From Pseudisothecium myosuroides (lineage: Eukaryota > Streptophyta > Bryopsida > Hypnales > Lembophyllaceae), in NCBI GenBank assembly GCA_951799445.1, contig OX637287.1, forward strand, positions 42,313,724 to 42,377,723: 64,000 bases of DNA, given 5' to 3'. A program made the translations under genes and the position numbers. Positions 60,846 through 64,000 of this stretch are shown here, piece after piece. Each line of letters starts with the position of its first letter. The first letter of the stretch is position 1. The notes under the pieces are model-generated. The model worked only from the letters and a program-made list of their open reading frames with translations, was not told where the DNA came from and did no database searches.

Positions 60846-62690
60846 GCGGTTCACAAATCAGTCTAACCATGATTTTTTTGGTGCAATAGCTAGAACGACA
60901 AATTAGAGAGTTTCACACGTATTTCAGTCAACTCATTTTTCAATTAAAGAAATTTCAATATAAAAAAGGAACACTATAGGTGGTCAAAGTAAAAATCTAT
61001 AGCTTCTCATTGTTGCTCCTAAAGGAGACTATTCTTGTCCATTTGGATTCTGATGTGGTTCTTTGAACTCCCTACATCATAACATTATTAAGCAATGTTG
61101 GGGGGTTCCCTTTTGCTCCCCCCAAAACATGGAGGTAGTGGAGCCCTCCAGTGTTCCACCCAGCCAATAACTAGTCAATAGTTCTTACTAAATCACTATG
61201 AGATATTGTTCACTTTACAACCAGCCAATAGTTCATGCGTAATCATCCAACAATACTAACACAATTGAGCAAAAGTGAGAACTCGCCATCCAAAGGTATC
61301 ATGTGGATTTAAACTAAATTTTCTGCCTAGTATCTAGGGGAGAATAATACCTCTTTCACAGGGGAGCAAACCATCCCTATTAACAATGTTATGACACTGG
61401 CAATGGTAATTCAAAAGAGTCTCTTAAACTTGTGGAATAATGAATGAAACTTTTGTCATGTGTTTAAACTACAATTAGACTCAATAGTAGGGGTCGCAAT
61501 TGGGTTGAGGGCTATACTACGGCATTCACCTGACAAGCCTTCTATAGGTAATTGGAAAACTTTCTTCAAAAAAGAAGTAAGAAACTTCCGTCCTATTTTG
61601 GATTGTTAATTTGGGTTCTTTGATTCCAAATATAAATTCAAAGTTTCCAAATTTCATCAATTGCTGTGTTTTTCCATGATATAAAAGTTGTTATTGCATT
61701 TTTCCTCATAGAAGACATAAAGCACTCGTAAAACCAGGTTTGGTCACTCCAAGTTGTTTCTCATTCATTGTAGGCAACAAAAAAAATCTCGACTGAATTA
61801 GTGAAGCCGTTTGCATCTCTTTTTATGGTGAAACATGCAAAATATAGAAGAGACATAAATTATTCACCCCAAAGCATGTGCATTTGTCCAAAAAAGATTT
61901 ACAGTATCTCCCCAAAATTTTGTAGCAATTTTGTGATTTCACCCAATGAGAAAGAAGAGTTTATAGCCAAATATTCCCTCAAAAATAATTGTATTGCTTT
62001 TGAGCAAATGACTTCAATTTTGTGAAAATTGATAAAATATATTGTAATAATATTTCAACTTACACTATTTCAATATAGTGCGATTTGGGTAGATTTGTGT
62101 CAATTGCATCTGTGAAACAAATTTGTTTAAATTATCATGCTATCTTGAAGGAATAGAGTAGTGATGCTATTTACATCCAAATATATGTAGATTGTAGATG
62201 AAACATTGTTTATTCATCCAAGCACACATTTATCCAAATATTCTAATATCTTTTTTATATTAAATTTAATTGGATGATTCCTTGAGATTTCATCCATTCA
62301 AAATTGAAGAAGGATAGGGACAAACATTGTCATATATGTCTCTATACTTTTCTATAATTATTTTTTTATTTGAGACTCTAAGTGACTCTAAATCACAAAC
62401 AAATTTTTGTACTACTCCAAAATTCTTGAATAGAGATTCCAATCATAAACATGTGTTTCAAAGACAAAAGGCAACTTGATTTCCCATATTTTCATAATTG
62501 ATCATATTTTGAAAAAATGTTATTCACATTGCATAATTGAAGTTTGAAGTTCTATTGTAAACACAATTATTCAATTATTTATTTTTTGAGTGGTCAAGCT
62601 CCCACCTTGATTCAAAATATTCCATACCCTTTGAAGAATGATTAAGAATGATGTATAGAAGGGTCTAAGTGAAAATGGCGTTTTTGCATT
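60846..62690. other. No gene recognised
   Basis: AT-rich DNA without supported coding exons, RNA genes or repeat ends. Confidence 0.4.
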
Positions 62691-62693
62691 TTG

Positions 62694-63045
62694 AGGGAAA
62701 CAAATTCCACTGCTGCCAATTTTGACACCCTCTTTGGAAGGCTGAAAAATTATTTTTTTACCATGAAATTTTGGCATGAGGTCATCCTTATGTTTTTAAA
62801 ATGTGCACCCAATTTCAAGGTCAAAAGATTCACACAAATGGAGATATTCAAAATCTACCAACATGTGTAGTTGGGAGAAACAACTTCACTACTGCCAACT
62901 TTGACACCCTCCCGAGGGCTGAAAAATTGTTTTTTTACCATAGATTTTTTTATCATAAAATCATCTCCATATTGATAACATATTTTTCAAATTTCAAGGT
63001 AAAAATATTCACAAAGATGGAGATATCCTAAATCTACCAACGTAT
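62694..63045. repeat. Two-unit tandem duplication, about 180 bp each
   Basis: GCCAATTTTGACACCCTC and GGCTGAAAAATT with later CACAAATGGAGATAT in unit 1 recur as GCCAACTTTGACACCCTC, GGCTGAAAAATT and CACAAAGATGGAGATAT in unit 2. Confidence 0.75.
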
Positions 63046-63262
63046 ATATATATCCTCCTTTAGCCACAATTACTACTTATAACCTAAAGGGCGTAGAATG
63101 ACATAAGTGAAGGAGTTTTGTAGCACTAATTGACCACCACTCTCTTTCAATAACTACATTTAACTTACCTAAGTTTCTAAGGCATGTTTGGCCATGTTTG
63201 TTTTTTGCCTTGTCATTCTCAGAGAGAATTTTGGTTTCCAAAGAAAACCGGATTTTTTACTC

Positions 63263-64000
63263 ATGAGAAGAAATACAAGGAGCGAAAGAAGGTCTGAACG
63301 ATTAAAGAAGAATCAAGGAAAATCGTCTGGACCTGGTTTTAGTGATCCGGATAACTCTGACCCGGGTGACCAACCCATCTTTGTACCTGCGCCTGGAGAG
63401 CAGATCGAGAGTCCGAGATCGGGAAATACTTCGCCAACTTCTGAACGAGGATTGGAACCGGAAGGGGAAGAACCGGAATTAGAAGAAGAAGAAGTCATGA
63501 CCTGGTTGAGGTACAAGCATTTCAAGGGCAACGGTAACCAAGATGCGGATGAATGGCTGTGCGAGTTTGAATCAATTGCACTCGCCAACCAAGAGAATGA
63601 GGTGGCCCAGCAAAGAATCTTTCAAGGATTGCTGAAGGGGGAAGCTCTCAAATGGTACCAAGATGTTCCGGATCCGATCCGGAATAACTAGGAACAGTTG
63701 AGAACGGACTTTCTACAGGTGTTCCGAGAAGTTGGAGGAGAAGCCAGAGCTTTGGGCCGGCTGAGTACACTGACGATGAAATCGTCCGAGTCCGTACGAA
63801 AGTATGGGTAGAGAGTGAAAGCTCTCATACAGAAACTAACCACTGAGATTGCCCCTAGTTTGCAAGTGGAGTGGTACGTTGCCGGATTATCCGAGTCAAT
63901 GGGATTCCTGATCCGACAAGCGCGCCCTAGGACGCTGAGAGAGGCCATGGATGCTGCAACCAATTACAAGAATTTAGCGCAGTCACTTCGGAAGTCACTG
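63263..64000 (+). pseudogene. Ty3/gypsy Gag, partial, two in-frame stops
   Basis: The frame starts MRRNTRSERRSERLKKN, runs through an acidic linker (EGEEPELEEEEV), then a retrotransposon Gag domain (WLRYKHFKGNGNQDADEWL, IFQGLLKGEALKWYQDV, LRTDFLQVF, EWYVAGL). TAG stops at 63689 (position usually tryptophan) and 63809 (probably once CAG) break it. It runs off the window end, so protease and pol would lie beyond. A 5' LTR upstream was not delimited. GC content is higher than nearby DNA. Confidence 0.85.

Noticed and set aside
1..64000. CRISPR array or bacterial origin
   Set aside because: Tandem arrays present are degenerate and not spaced with unique spacers; introns and plant transposons show eukaryotic nuclear DNA.

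Overview
The window is nuclear DNA of a land plant. It holds a complete 16-exon MLO gene, a five-exon RCC1-family gene plus two decayed copies, a Ty1/copia element with plant-type organisation, the start of a Ty3/gypsy gag, and a short stretch of the plant telomere repeat TTTAGGG. Non-genic DNA is very AT-rich and packed with short non-autonomous transposons. I cannot assign a clade from sequence alone. No RNA gene or CRISPR was recognised. Exon models were built by hand from splice sites and reading-phase bookkeeping.

Layout. 1-4.25 kb: a TTAA-flanked element carrying two nested insertions (a hAT-like element and a solo LTR). 4.4-6.6 kb: a repeat block also found at 33.6-36.5 kb. 6.6-10.3 kb: RCC1 copy 1 (broken). 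10.3-16 kb: several TTAA elements. 17.1-20.3 kb: RCC1 copy 2 (intact, 450 aa, minus strand). 20.3-28.3 kb: a patchwork of TTAA elements, including a 64-bp miniature, and a block (24.4-28.3 kb) duplicated at 31.6-33.7 kb. 28.4-29.05 kb: an RCC1 5'-end fragment. 29.6-31.1 kb: another TTAA element family. 36.46-42.86 kb: a full-length but multiply-stopped copia element with 216-bp LTRs and a perfect 5-bp target duplication. 44.2-54.2 kb: the MLO gene (597 aa, minus strand), with at least four MITEs in its introns. 54.3-60.9 kb: promoter-side repeats, a tiny poly(A) retroposition scar, two foldback elements and GC-rich patches. 62.7-63.05 kb: a tandem duplication. 63.26 kb to the end: a gypsy gag cut by the window edge.

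The outstanding signal is a population of about twenty elements or fragments bounded by TTAA. The main families have ends of the form TTAA-CCCCTAAAGG or TTAA-CCCCTAAATGCCC. Paralogous empty sites inside this same window support TTAA as target and target-site duplication. That is the piggyBac-type insertion signature, which I do not know as a usual plant class. No transposase gene is visible, so the copies here are non-autonomous and the superfamily assignment is inference.
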